From Planctomycetia bacterium (GTDB taxonomy: Bacteria > Planctomycetota > Planctomycetia > Pirellulales > PNKZ01), in NCBI GenBank assembly GCA_021413845.1, contig JAIOPP010000069.1:29358-93357 (forward strand): DNA of 64,000 nucleotides, in the 5' to 3' direction. Below are positions 18,011 to 27,086 of this stretch, one piece after another. The stretch's first letter is position 1. Each line of letters starts with the position of its first letter. The position numbers were made by a program, and so were the translations under genes. Under the pieces are notes generated by a model that saw only the letters and a list, made by a program, of their open reading frames with translations, was not told where the DNA came from and made no database searches.

Positions 18011-19210
18011 ATGTCATTCACACGTCGCGATTGCTTGACGACGCTCGCTGCCGTCGCAGCCGGTCAGGCGCTGATCGAAGAAGTCGTCGGCGAGGAAGCG
18101 AATCCGGCGACGCAAGTCGGCGATCGAACCACGACGATCAAGATCACGGCCCTCAAGGCCACTTGGGTCGGATCGCATGTCTTCATCAAGATCGAGACCA
18201 ATCACGGCGTCGTCGGCTGGGGAGACTTGAAGGGAGTCGATCCGCGCGTCTCGAAGCCGCTCGCCGAGGCCCTGTTTCAATATCTCGACGGCGAGAACCC
18301 GACCCGCATCGAGCATCTTTGGCAGAAGATCTATCGCGGCCATCGCGACATTCGGGGCGGGCCGTTTCTCATCCACACCCTCGCCGCGATCGACATGGCG
18401 TTGTGGGACATCACGGGCAAGCTCTGGGGCGTCCCTGTGTATCGCCTGCTCGGCGGCCCGACGCGCGACAAGATCCGCGTCTATCACACGAAGCAGGCCA
18501 AGAAGGTGCCGCCGCACGGACCTTACGAACATAGCGCCGTGCCGACCGATATCGAACGGATGGTCTCCAACGTGCGCGGCGCGCGCGAAGCGGTCGGCCC
18601 CAGCGGAGCGGTCATGTTCGACGCCCACTGCGCCGTCCCTCCGGCCACGCTCATCCAAGCCGCGAAAGCGATGGAACCGTACAACCTGCTCTTCATCGAA
18701 GAGCCGGCCGTGCCGGGCAACATCGCCGTCTTCGAGCGGTTGAAGGAACACATCTCGATTCCGCTCGCGACCGGCGAGCGCGATCGGACGATCTACGAGA
18801 TGCTCCCGTATCTGGAGAAGCGCTGCATCGACATCCTCCAGCCCGACTGCTGCCACACCGGCGGCATCACCTCGATGAAGAAGATCGCGGTACTGGCGGA
18901 AGCATACTTCGTTCCGCTCGCGCCTCACTGCACGGCCAACTACCTCGGCACCGCGGCGAGCCTGCATGTCGTCTCGTCGATTCCGTTCTTCCTGATCCAC
19001 GAGTTCTATCCCGACAATCCCGGTTTCCAAAGCGGACAGATACTCCGCATGAATTTCAAACTCGACGACGACGGCTACATCGGCCTGCCCGAAGGGCCCG
19101 GCCTCGGCGTCGAAGTCGACGAGAAATTCTTAGAAGCCGAAGCGAAGAAGCCGCAGTCGTATAAATGGCCCGGCTCGAAGCTCAAAGACGGCTCCGTCGC
19201 CGATTACTAA
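18011..19210 (+). CDS. Mandelate racemase / enolase superfamily protein with Tat-like leader
   Basis: Second enolase-superfamily sugar-acid dehydratase of the region, 399 residues. It starts with a Tat-like leader (TRRDCLTTLAAVAAG, residues 4-18), unusual for this normally cytoplasmic family, so it may act outside the cytoplasm. Probable metal ligands are Asp204 (VMFDAHCAV), Glu231 (FIEEPAVPG) and Glu256 (ATGERDRT), with His about 306 (LAPHCTANYLG) as a catalytic candidate. The family ending GPGLGVEVDE is present. The ATG has AGGAG about ten bases upstream (near 17997). It is followed three bases later by the double MBL-fold gene, so the two are probably cotranscribed. The substrate is not predictable beyond an aldonic or uronic acid. 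Confidence 0.9.
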   Translation: MSFTRRDCLTTLAAVAAGQALIEEVVGEEANPATQVGDRTTTIKITALKATWVGSHVFIKIETNHGVVGWGDLKGVDPRVSKPLAEALFQYLDGENPTRIEHLWQKIYRGHRDIRGGPFLIHTLAAIDMALWDITGKLWGVPVYRLLGGPTRDKIRVYHTKQAKKVPPHGPYEHSAVPTDIERMVSNVRGAREAVGPSGAVMFDAHCAVPPATLIQAAKAMEPYNLLFIEEPAVPGNIAVFERLKEHISIPLATGERDRTIYEMLPYLEKRCIDILQPDCCHTGGITSMKKIAVLAEAYFVPLAPHCTANYLGTAASLHVVSSIPFFLIHEFYPDNPGFQSGQILRMNFKLDDDGYIGLPEGPGLGVEVDEKFLEAEAKKPQSYKWPGSKLKDGSVADY

Positions 19211-19213
19211 CGT

Positions 19214-21151
19214 GTGCGGGCAATCGTGATCAACCTCGCCGGTACGCTTACCGCGCTAGTCGCTCTCCTAGGCGCCGAGACGCACGCCGCATGGCGTGAA
19301 CTCGCGCCGGGAGTGTGGCATCAGGACTCGCAACCGGCGGCGTACCTGCTCGTCGACGGCGCGGAGGCGCTCGTCGTCGGAGCCCCTGCCGACTTGGATC
19401 TCGCGGCGCTCGAAGCCCGCTTGCGGTGCCGCGCGGATACGATCCTCCTCACGCACGCTCATCGCGACACGACGGCGTCCGCCGCCCGGCTCGTCGGCGA
19501 ACGGCGCCTCGTTCGGGCAGCGAAACTCTCGGAGCCGTGGCTTTCGCCGGCCGGCGTCGCGCGGCATTGGAGCGCCTCGCTCCCGGAGCCGATCCCCGCG
19601 CCGCCGCTCACGCATCGCCGCTGGGGCAAGTGGCAGTACTTCGTGCCCGGGATCGGAGTCGAAGGGGTCCGCTTCGATCTCGCCGACGGCGATGTCGTCC
19701 GCTGCGGCAAGTGGAGCGTTACGGTCGTCGCCACGCCCGGCCACGCTCCGGATCACACGTCTTATCTCGCCGTGCATGACGATCGGCCGGGCCGGATCGT
19801 CTTCTGCGGCGATGCGTTCTCGCGCGAGGGAAAACTCTGGACTCCGTTCACGACCGATTGGCATCATCAAAACGCCGACGGCCTGAACGCCGCGGCCGAA
19901 TCGCTGCGCCGCATCGCCGCGCTCGGCCCGACGTTGCTCTGCCCCGAACATGGGGAACCGGTCAGCGAACGAATCGACGCGCAACTAGCGACCACGGCCC
20001 AAGCTGTCCGCCGCGCCGCGATCGCGAAGGGCTACGATACGTTTCTCCGCGAGCAAGGGCGCGCAGTCCCGTTGCCGAAGTTTCTCGCCCCCGAACAAGT
20101 CGGCTCGGCCAATGCCGACGGCAACACGAAACCTTGGACGAAGCTCTCGCCGAGCCTGTTTCTCACAGGCAACACTTACGCGATCGCTTCCCGCGACGGA
20201 CCGACGCTGCTCGTCGATCCCTATCATCGCGAGCTACAGCATCGGATCGTCGAACTCCGGCGCGACCACAACCTCCACCCGGTCGAAGCGCTGTTGATCT
20301 CGCATGCCCACAACGACCACTACACCGGCGTCTTCTACTTCGCTCCCGGGACGCTGCCCGCCGTTTGGACGCTCGATCGGATCGCCGACGTCATCGAACG
20401 GCCCGACACGTATCGGGCACCGTACGTCGACCCGCGACCGGTAAGCATCGCGCGCCGCTTGAAGGACGGCGAGACGATCGCGTGGCATGAGCATCGCCTG
20501 CGCATCCATCATCAGCCGGGCCAAACCGACTTCGCGATGGGGATCGAAGCCGAGATCGACGGCCGCAAAGTTCTCTTCACCGGCGACAACTTCTATCGCG
20601 CCGATCAATATTCCGGCAGCGGCGGTTGGTCGGGCCACAATCGAGGACTGCCGGCCGGCTATGTGTACACGCTCGAACGAATCATCGCCTTGAAGCCCGA
20701 TTGGATCTTGGCCGAACACGGCGGCGCGCTGGAATATTCGCCGGTCGATTTCGCGGCCCGACTGGATTGGGCTCGCGAAGCCGCGGCCTCGGCCGATGCG
20801 TTGTCGCCGAGCGGCGACCACCGGCGCGATTGGAATCCGCACGCGATACGATTCGAGCCCGCGATCGTCGGCACAAGGCCTTATGAAGGCTCCGACGACA
20901 TCACGCTCGTCGCCGAAGGATCGCTCGCCGATGCAAAAGAGCTTTGGATCCGCGTCGCTGTGAACGGGGTTCTCACGGCCCCTCGAGAAACGCAACTCGT
21001 TCCCATGCGCGCGGGCCGAGGATCGATTCGTCTTAAGATTCGTAGCGACGTGATGCCTCCCCGCTTCGAGTTCGTCGCGATCGAAGTCGGACGGGTCGGC
21101 GAGCCGGCGTTGGCGATCGATTGCGTCTTGCCGGTCTTCGCAGGCCGTTAA
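19214..21151 (+). CDS. Tandem double metallo-beta-lactamase-fold hydrolase
   Basis: A 645-residue protein with two consecutive MBL domains after a short signal-like N-terminus (about 1-26). The first domain (about 30-260) has THAHRDT (His81, His83, Asp85) where the usual final His of HxHxDH is Thr86, though GHAPDHTS, CGDAF and PEHGEP remain. The second (about 300-520) has the complete SHAHNDHYTG (His364, His366, Asp368, His369), HHQPGQTD, TGDNF and AEHGG. The last about 100 residues look like a beta-sandwich. The GTG start lies three bases after the enolase-family stop with no Shine-Dalgarno, suggesting translational coupling. Lactone or ester hydrolysis linked to sugar-acid breakdown is inference. 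Confidence 0.85.
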   Translation: MRAIVINLAGTLTALVALLGAETHAAWRELAPGVWHQDSQPAAYLLVDGAEALVVGAPADLDLAALEARLRCRADTILLTHAHRDTTASAARLVGERRLVRAAKLSEPWLSPAGVARHWSASLPEPIPAPPLTHRRWGKWQYFVPGIGVEGVRFDLADGDVVRCGKWSVTVVATPGHAPDHTSYLAVHDDRPGRIVFCGDAFSREGKLWTPFTTDWHHQNADGLNAAAESLRRIAALGPTLLCPEHGEPVSERIDAQLATTAQAVRRAAIAKGYDTFLREQGRAVPLPKFLAPEQVGSANADGNTKPWTKLSPSLFLTGNTYAIASRDGPTLLVDPYHRELQHRIVELRRDHNLHPVEALLISHAHNDHYTGVFYFAPGTLPAVWTLDRIADVIERPDTYRAPYVDPRPVSIARRLKDGETIAWHEHRLRIHHQPGQTDFAMGIEAEIDGRKVLFTGDNFYRADQYSGSGGWSGHNRGLPAGYVYTLERIIALKPDWILAEHGGALEYSPVDFAARLDWAREAAASADALSPSGDHRRDWNPHAIRFEPAIVGTRPYEGSDDITLVAEGSLADAKELWIRVAVNGVLTAPRETQLVPMRAGRGSIRLKIRSDVMPPRFEFVAIEVGRVGEPALAIDCVLPVFAGR

Positions 21152-21159
21152 GCGGCGTT

Positions 21160-21795
21160 CTACTTCGCCTTCTCTTCCAGCTTCAGCGCTTCGCCCGGCG
21201 TGAGCGCTCGCGGGGCTTCACCGGTTGCCGTCGGTTTCGGCTCGGCGGGGCTTTTGGCCGGAGCGGGTGGCGCTTCCGCGATCGCCTTCATCTGCGCCAA
21301 CCCTTTCTCGAACTGCGCGCCGAGCATGGCGTCCATGTTCATCACCATGCACATCGCGCGACCGAGAAAATTGTTCTTGCCGCTCATCACCCACGCTACT
21401 TCCGTGCCCGCCCCTTGCGGTCGGAAGAAGAACTCCGTGTCGTTGGTTGCTTCGAACGGCTTGAGAAAGTCGAGCTTGATCCGGAGATACTCGTTCGGCT
21501 TGCTCTCGGTGATGGTCATGCTCCCCTGGCCGACTTCGTCGTTGCCGTCCCAACGGAAGATCGCGCCGGTTCCGGCGGCCGGCCCTTCGAACGTCGTCTT
21601 CGAGTTCGGATCGAGCTTCGCCCACGGCGACCACGCTTGCCAACTGTGAAAGTCGTTCACTTGCGCAAACACGACCTCTCCCGGCGCATTCACCACCGCC
21701 TTGCGCTCGATCCGAAAATCCTCGGGCTGCAACGCGACGACGATGGCAAACACGGCGATGACCGCGACGAACGCAATGAGAATCTTTTTAAACAT
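21160..21795 (-). CDS. SRPBCC family protein with N-terminal membrane anchor
   Basis: A START-like ligand-binding (polyketide cyclase/AHSA1-like) protein of 211 residues. Residues 3-21 form one hydrophobic helix (ILIAFVAVIAVFAIVVAL). The hydrophobic-pocket domain follows at about 28-170 with the family pattern APGEVVFAQVNDFHSWQAW, SPWAKLD and GNDEVGQGSM. A Pro/Ala-rich tail (about 175-211) ends the protein. No enzyme activity can be assigned. It converges on the MBL gene with only eight bases between stops and diverges from the glycosyltransferase gene across a 381-bp gap. Confidence 0.85.
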   Translation of the reverse strand: MFKKILIAFVAVIAVFAIVVALQPEDFRIERKAVVNAPGEVVFAQVNDFHSWQAWSPWAKLDPNSKTTFEGPAAGTGAIFRWDGNDEVGQGSMTITESKPNEYLRIKLDFLKPFEATNDTEFFFRPQGAGTEVAWVMSGKNNFLGRAMCMVMNMDAMLGAQFEKGLAQMKAIAEAPPAPAKSPAEPKPTATGEAPRALTPGEALKLEEKAK

Positions 21796-22176
21796 GCAAC
21801 GCTTTCTTCGGTGGTGTGAATGAGCATCCGGACGCTGATCGGAAGAAAGGTACCTTCCGCCGGCATCGGCCTCAACGGCAACTTGCTCCCGGCCGTCGCA
21901 AAACCGCTCGCGGGCCCGTTTCGATCCTGGTGATGAGCCGTTCGGGTTGGTGGACTTTAGACCATCGCACGGCTCGGCAAAAGTTCTCCAGACGCCCGTT
22001 ATTTACGGAGTTTTCGTTCATTTCGCCCGTAAAAACGAAACGCGTAGCACAAGCGATGCGGAAACGACCATCCCGCTTGGTTTCAGCCGAAAAACGAAAC
22101 CGTGGTCCGCGATTTGCAAATTCATTGCCCTGCCGGCGTCGTAGGTCTTCCGCAACATTCCGAATCGTTGATCGCT
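21796..22176. promoter_or_regulatory. Divergent control region between SRPBCC and glycosyltransferase genes
   Basis: A 381-bp gap serving two divergent genes. A 13-of-14-like element CGTAAAAACGAAAC (22028-22041) recurs as CGAAAAACGAAACC (22088-22101), 60 bases apart, and TTTCGTT (22012-22018) pairs with AACGAAA (22034-22040). The A+T-richer 22000-22110 section is the likely promoter zone. The repeated motif may be an operator; no regulator can be named. Confidence 0.35.
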
Positions 22177-23493
22177 ATGGATACGTTCTTCTTCACGACT
22201 TTGGTTTTCTGGCTCGTGGCCGCGGTCGGCACGATCGCTTTGTTCGAGTTGTTTCGGCGCCATGTCGAGCGCTCGACAAGCCTCGATGCGCCGAAGGGTT
22301 TCGCCGCAGATCAGTGGCCCGAGGCCTTAGTCGTGATGAGTCTGCGCGGCGGAGATGAATCGTTGCGGGAAACGCTCGACGGCCTCGCGCAGCAAGACTA
22401 CCCGCGCTACCGGATTCGAATCGTCGTCGACCATCCGGGCGACGAAGTGAACCGCATCGTCCGTTCTTGGCAACGGACGCATGCCGATGCGCCTCTCCGC
22501 GTCGAATACTTGCGCGCGCCGTTGCCGTCGTGTACGTTGAAGTGCAGTTCGGTCCATCAGGTGCTACGCGATGTCGGGCCCGAGGTCGGCGTGGTCGTGA
22601 TGGTCGATGGAGATTCCGATCCTTATCCTCGTTGGCTGCGCGATGTCGTCGCTCCGTTTGCCGATCCGGAAGTCGGCGGCGTTACCGGCAACCGCTGGTA
22701 CTTTCCGCGCGAAGGGGGCATCGCCGCTTGGTGCCGCTTCGTCTTTACCGCGTTTTCGCTCCCGACGATGTGGCTGCAAAGCTTCTCCTGGGGCGGCACG
22801 TTAGCGCTTCGTCGCGACATCGCCTGCTCCGATCGCTTTCTCTCTGCCTTCGCGCAGACCCCGACGGAAGAACAAACTTGCTTCGAGGTCTTGCCGAGCT
22901 TTGGAAAGAAAATGTACTTTTCGTCGCAACTCATCCAGTGGAACCCTGAGTCGATCGACTTCGAAGGAGCCGAGCAGCACCTCTTTCGGCAACTCGCTTG
23001 GTCGCGGTTATTCTATCCGTGCTGGACTTCGATCGTGTTCGGAGCGCTCGCGCTCTGCGGTGCGGCAGTCGCTTCGCTCGTCTTCGCCGGATTCGCCTTC
23101 TTCGATTCCCGGCTCTTATGGTTGCTCCCGCTCGCCATGGCCGGCATGTTCTGCGCCGCCGTCGTGAGTTCGCTCGCGCGTTTGCATCAGACCATGCAAC
23201 GTCATGTTCTCACGCACCAAGGGCGCATGGCACCTCCGCTGAGCGGGCCACGGCTCGCCGAGCTATTCGTATCTCTGCCGGTTTCTCTAGCGGTCTACTT
23301 GTTCGCGTTGGCGCGGAGCCATTTCGCCACCGAGATCCACTGGCGCGGGATTCTCTATCGGATATTTTCCGACGATACGATCAGCAGGAGTGGCTATTCC
23401 CCTTGGAAGGCCGACGCTCCGGCACGCAGCAAAACGGAAGCGAGCCCGGCACCGGCGATGCAGGTCGATCGGCAACACGCGATCGGCTCTTGA
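22177..23493 (+). CDS. Membrane-bound family 2 glycosyltransferase
   Basis: Processive or lipid-directed GT-A glycosyltransferase, 438 residues from the ATG at 22177 (MDTFFFTTLVFWLVAAVG), chosen because it opens with the expected membrane helix (about 5-25). The nucleotide-sugar site DGD lies at residues 144-146 (VVMVDGDSDPYP), followed by GNRWYFP, SWGGTLALRRD and EEQ in place of the usual EDxxL. Three or four membrane helices lie at about 285-400. The architecture resembles ceramide glucosyltransferase/HpnI-type enzymes, which transfer sugar to a lipid acceptor; that comparison is tentative. Confidence 0.87.
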   Translation: MDTFFFTTLVFWLVAAVGTIALFELFRRHVERSTSLDAPKGFAADQWPEALVVMSLRGGDESLRETLDGLAQQDYPRYRIRIVVDHPGDEVNRIVRSWQRTHADAPLRVEYLRAPLPSCTLKCSSVHQVLRDVGPEVGVVVMVDGDSDPYPRWLRDVVAPFADPEVGGVTGNRWYFPREGGIAAWCRFVFTAFSLPTMWLQSFSWGGTLALRRDIACSDRFLSAFAQTPTEEQTCFEVLPSFGKKMYFSSQLIQWNPESIDFEGAEQHLFRQLAWSRLFYPCWTSIVFGALALCGAAVASLVFAGFAFFDSRLLWLLPLAMAGMFCAAVVSSLARLHQTMQRHVLTHQGRMAPPLSGPRLAELFVSLPVSLAVYLFALARSHFATEIHWRGILYRIFSDDTISRSGYSPWKADAPARSKTEASPAPAMQVDRQHAIGS

Positions 23494-23523
23494 GCAATCG
23501 GCTTTTTAGAAACCGGCTTGAGC

Positions 23524-24549
23524 TTACCGCTCGGGACGATACATGCTCTTCCCGGCGATCTGCGTCCGCAGGCTCAGCAATTGCTTGCCGCAAGTGATGT
23601 ACAGCGTCTTCAGGTCGGGCGAGCCGAAGCGGCAGTTCGTGAGCGTGTCTTCCGGTGTCTCGACGAAATCGAGCAACTCGCCCGTCGGCGAGACGACGTG
23701 AATCCCCGGCTTGGTCGCGAGAGTTTCGCTCGTCTTGCGGGTCTTATGCAGCCCGGCGGCGATGTAGAGATTTCCCTCACGATCGATCGCCATCCCATCG
23801 CCGCTCCGACCGGGATAGAAATCGATGAGCTTCCTCGGTTTCGACGTCGTCCCGTCGGCCGCGAGATCGTATGCCAGAATGCAGCGATTGCGATCCTCGG
23901 CCGAGTGCGACTCGACCAAGTACAACGTCTTATCGTCCGGCGACAGGACGATGCCGTTCGGCATGTGAATGTCGGGCAAGGACAACACCCGATGCACGCT
24001 GCCATCCGTGTCGATCCGATAGACGGAGTTGACGTTGCCCGTCGCGGCGTCGGCGTTCGGCAAGCGCGACGTGAAGTAGATCCGACCGGCCGCGTCGAAC
24101 GTGAGATCGTTCGGCATGCCGAGCGCGTGGCCGTTGAAATGGTCGACGAGCACTTCGACCTTGCCGGTTTCCATGTCGGTTCGCGTCACGCGGCCGGCGA
24201 TCCCTTCGCAGGAAACAAGTCGTCCCGCCCGATCGAACAGCAAACCGTTCGCGCCGGACTTATCTTCGCGAAAGAGACTGAGCTTGCTGCCGTCCCACTT
24301 CCAGATCTGCGAGGGCTCGGCGTTCGTGAAGAAAACGTTTCCCGCCCGATCGCAGCACGGCCCTTCGGTAAAGATCTTCGGGCCGGTGAGCGCGGCCAGG
24401 CTTTTCCATTCGCCCAGATACTTGCCGCGCTTCAAGCCTGCATAGCGATCCGCAGGCTCGGCCGCCGCAACGACGCATGCCGGCGGAGCAACGACAGGGA
24501 GCAGCGTCGCAGCGGTCAGGGCCTGTAGGAATCGTCGTCGCTGCATCAT
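23524..24549 (-). CDS. SMP-30/gluconolactonase/LRE family protein, Tat-like leader
   Basis: Six-bladed beta-propeller lactonase family, 341 residues from the ATG at 24549 (MMQRRRFLQALTAATLLPVV). That start gives a twin-arginine-like leader and is preferred to an upstream in-frame start at 24627. Family motifs include EGPCCDRAGNVFFTN (metal-binding Glu), GMPNDLTFDAAGRIYFTS and HMPNGIVLSPDDKTLYLVES. Members hydrolyse aldonolactones or other esters using Ca or Zn. Exported gluconolactonase-like proteins are expanded in planctomycetes. It converges on the glycosyltransferase gene with 30 bp between stops. Confidence 0.9.
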   Translation of the reverse strand: MMQRRRFLQALTAATLLPVVAPPACVVAAAEPADRYAGLKRGKYLGEWKSLAALTGPKIFTEGPCCDRAGNVFFTNAEPSQIWKWDGSKLSLFREDKSGANGLLFDRAGRLVSCEGIAGRVTRTDMETGKVEVLVDHFNGHALGMPNDLTFDAAGRIYFTSRLPNADAATGNVNSVYRIDTDGSVHRVLSLPDIHMPNGIVLSPDDKTLYLVESHSAEDRNRCILAYDLAADGTTSKPRKLIDFYPGRSGDGMAIDREGNLYIAAGLHKTRKTSETLATKPGIHVVSPTGELLDFVETPEDTLTNCRFGSPDLKTLYITCGKQLLSLRTQIAGKSMYRPER

Positions 24550-24648
24550 GGTCGAGCCTTGAAAGAGGAGTGCAGGGTCGGGCAATGCTCCTCCAAGGTA
24601 AAGCGACGGGGCACGGAAATCCAGCACAGCTTCAAGCGCGTCGAGCGA

Positions 24649-26178
24649 TCAATCTCCCACCGCCAGCCGATCGTCGTTCGGCACGACGGCCGGCGGTGTC
24701 CAGCTGCCGTCGAGCATCGCTTGGCCCGGCCAGTAGGCACGCAAGTACAATGAGAACGCCCCTTCGGGTGCCGGAATCCAGTTTGCTTGCCGATCCGCGG
24801 CCGGCGCCCAACTTTGGATATAGAGCGTCAGCGAGCCGTCGGCGTTGTAGCGCAACCGCTCGTTCTTCGTGCCGAGCGAATGACGATCGAGATCGTTCGG
24901 ATGAAAGTTGTGGTTCGCGTCGTAAAGCGTCAGCGACCAGAAGCCCTTCGTCGCCGGCAGCCGATCGGCCGGAAACGTCACGCTGTAGCCCTGGCTGCCG
25001 TTCAGCCGGCTGCCGTCGGCGCCGAGGTCCTGATAGTAATACTTCGTTTCGTTGTTCCGATTGACGAACACGTTCGACTTCGCCACGGCGGCGCGCGTCA
25101 GATAATCGCGGCCGAAGGCCGCGCCGTTGGAGATCGTCGTCCAGTGGCTCGGCAGCTTCGTGCCGAAATTGCGAAACTCGAATAAGTTCGAGAGCTGCTC
25201 GCGCTCCGCGGCGACGGCCGATTCGCGCAACAGCTGCTTCACGCTCGCATCGCGTTCGCTCAACTCCAGCACCCGGCGCAACTCGGCGTAGCGTGCCTCT
25301 TCGCCGGCAAGGGGGGGCACGTCGTTCAAGACTTCGCCGAGCACGTCGAAGAAAGTCTCCGGCACGACCCGTCGGCTTCCCTTCGCCGCACCCGCCCCGA
25401 TCTTCGGCAGCCAGCGGACGCGGGTCCAGTCATACGTCTTCGCTTGTCCGCCGAACAAACTCAGCGGATACATCATGATGCCGTCGACGAGCGGCAAGAT
25501 CGCGCGGCGATCTTCAGCCGTGTCGTCGAGAAACACGCGCGGCAACACATAGCCGTAGCGCGTCGGGCAACGAAACACCTGCACGATGCCGGCCGGCACT
25601 TCCCCTTGCCAGTTCGGGCCGACGATCAAGTACAGGCCCGGCTTCGTGTCGTACATCTTGCCGACTTCGGCAAAGCCGTCGGTGCGCTGGTCGCCGAGTT
25701 GATAGACCCAATACCGATCGCCGAAGTCGGGCACCTGCAACACGACCGGCTCCGCGGCGAGGTCGAGCGCGCCGTAGCCATACACCACGTCTTGGTTCGG
25801 GCACGGCACAAGCGCCTGCGTCGGCGCGATGTAGTCGGTGAGCATGCAGAGCTGATTCACCGGCGCCACCGGCATGCCGCCGCTCCGGCCGGGACTCGGC
25901 ACCTTGGCGATCGCCGTGCGGCAGTTGTGGACGTAGACGAGCGGCCAGCCCCAGACATAGGCATCGCGGCCGATGCGGCGAACGTCGTCGGCTGTAAGCG
26001 GCGCCTCGGTTTTCGGAACGAAGATCTCCGGCTTGCCGATCGCGAGCCGGAGGACGGCCGCAGCGGCTTGTGCGTCGCTCACGGTCGAAGAGACGAGCAA
26101 CTCGGAACGCCCGACGTTAGCCGGAAGCGCACCCAGGCCGAGAAGCACGAAGAGAGAAATCGAAATGCGGTAGATCAC
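24649..26178 (-). CDS. DUF1254/DUF1214 domain-containing protein
   Basis: A secreted 509-residue protein of unknown function. A signal peptide covers about residues 1-24 (ISLFVLLGLGALPANVG). DUF1254 occupies about 65-200 (RDAYVWGWPLVYVHNCR, PNQDVVYGYGALDL, GDRYWVYQLGDQRTD) and DUF1214 about 390-500 (GFWSLTLYDANHNFHPND, RYNADGSLTLYIQ, LYLRAYWPGQ). The pair is common in soil and marine bacteria and has no established reaction. It lies upstream of the SMP-30 gene on the same strand with a gap of about 100 bp, so cotranscription is possible. Confidence 0.9.
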   Translation of the reverse strand: MIYRISISLFVLLGLGALPANVGRSELLVSSTVSDAQAAAAVLRLAIGKPEIFVPKTEAPLTADDVRRIGRDAYVWGWPLVYVHNCRTAIAKVPSPGRSGGMPVAPVNQLCMLTDYIAPTQALVPCPNQDVVYGYGALDLAAEPVVLQVPDFGDRYWVYQLGDQRTDGFAEVGKMYDTKPGLYLIVGPNWQGEVPAGIVQVFRCPTRYGYVLPRVFLDDTAEDRRAILPLVDGIMMYPLSLFGGQAKTYDWTRVRWLPKIGAGAAKGSRRVVPETFFDVLGEVLNDVPPLAGEEARYAELRRVLELSERDASVKQLLRESAVAAEREQLSNLFEFRNFGTKLPSHWTTISNGAAFGRDYLTRAAVAKSNVFVNRNNETKYYYQDLGADGSRLNGSQGYSVTFPADRLPATKGFWSLTLYDANHNFHPNDLDRHSLGTKNERLRYNADGSLTLYIQSWAPAADRQANWIPAPEGAFSLYLRAYWPGQAMLDGSWTPPAVVPNDDRLAVGD

Positions 26179-26531
26179 GGAAGTTGCCTATTAAGAAATC
26201 GCGGGAATGGTGCCGACGTGCGTGAGTGCTCGTACAGCAGCAACAGCGAAATCGCATGGCAAATGCAACGTGAAATAGATCGCAGAGAGTTCCAACGATG
26301 GTCGAAGCGACGGCGTTGAACTCTTCCGGTGCAACTCTATGTCGAACGAACCCAATAGTAAAATCAAATTCGTGCGGAGGACTGAGGATTGGCGCGATGG
26401 TGCTGATCGTGGCGCATCACGATCGGCGTGAAGCTAACGAAATGCTCATCCGAAGCGCCGTCGGGCCGCGAATGTTACACGGAATAAAAATAATCTTCCG
26501 GCCCGTGCGGCGGTCGATTCACCGGAATCGC
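26179..26531. other. Gene-free stretch between DUF1254 and DUF488 genes
   Basis: 353 bp with slightly lower G+C. I see no credible gene. A small inverted repeat ATCGTG (26406-26411) / CACGAT (26418-26423) and the A+T-rich GGAATAAAAATAATC near 26480 are the only structures; the latter could act as a terminator tail for the DUF488 gene or as part of the DUF1254 promoter. Confidence 0.35.
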
Positions 26532-27086
26532 TTAGAAGAGCAACCGTGGTTCGTCGGGCCCCGGGGCGAGGTAGCGTAGTCGCCCGTTGCGGACCCTCGC
26601 TCCGGTGGTGAGCACATGCGGTCGCAGATCGCCGGCCGGCATGATGTTTTGCACCGTTTCGCCGAGCATCGAGAAATAGTCGCTCACGAGCCGGCGATGA
26701 CACTGCCAAAAGAGTCCTTCGGCGCACATGTAGGCGGTCGGCTTGCGCTCTGCGATCGAGAGTAGTTGTTGCGCGCCGGCCTGAAACTCCGCGGTCTCCA
26801 TATAGTCGGCATAGTTGCGAAAGCTTTCGTTGCGCAAGCCGACGTTTTCCGACGGCCCGCCGATCGGCTTGCGCCGGCGTCCGCCGAGCACCTCGAACCA
26901 GCGATACTCGATGCCGGCCTGAGCCAGCGCGTCGGGCAGATTCTCTTGATTGAATTGCGGATACTTGCGCGAGCCGGGAAAGCGGCGGATATCGGCCAAG
27001 ACTTCGATGCCGTGCTCGGTGAGCAGCGCGAGGAAGCGCTCGATCGGATGCGTCGAATGGCCGATCGTATAAAGTTGCGCCGACAT
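26532..27086 (-). CDS. DUF488 domain-containing protein
   Basis: A cytoplasmic 184-residue protein of the DUF488 family. The N-terminus has the diagnostic IGHSTHPIERFLALL and VLADIRRFPGSRKYPQFN; the middle has YRWFEVLGGRRR; the C-terminal half has the conserved CAEGLFWQCHRRLVSDY with the Cys/His pair. The family has no settled biochemical role; nucleic-acid or stress links have been suggested elsewhere. It stands alone here. Confidence 0.92.
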   Translation of the reverse strand: MSAQLYTIGHSTHPIERFLALLTEHGIEVLADIRRFPGSRKYPQFNQENLPDALAQAGIEYRWFEVLGGRRRKPIGGPSENVGLRNESFRNYADYMETAEFQAGAQQLLSIAERKPTAYMCAEGLFWQCHRRLVSDYFSMLGETVQNIMPAGDLRPHVLTTGARVRNGRLRYLAPGPDEPRLLF

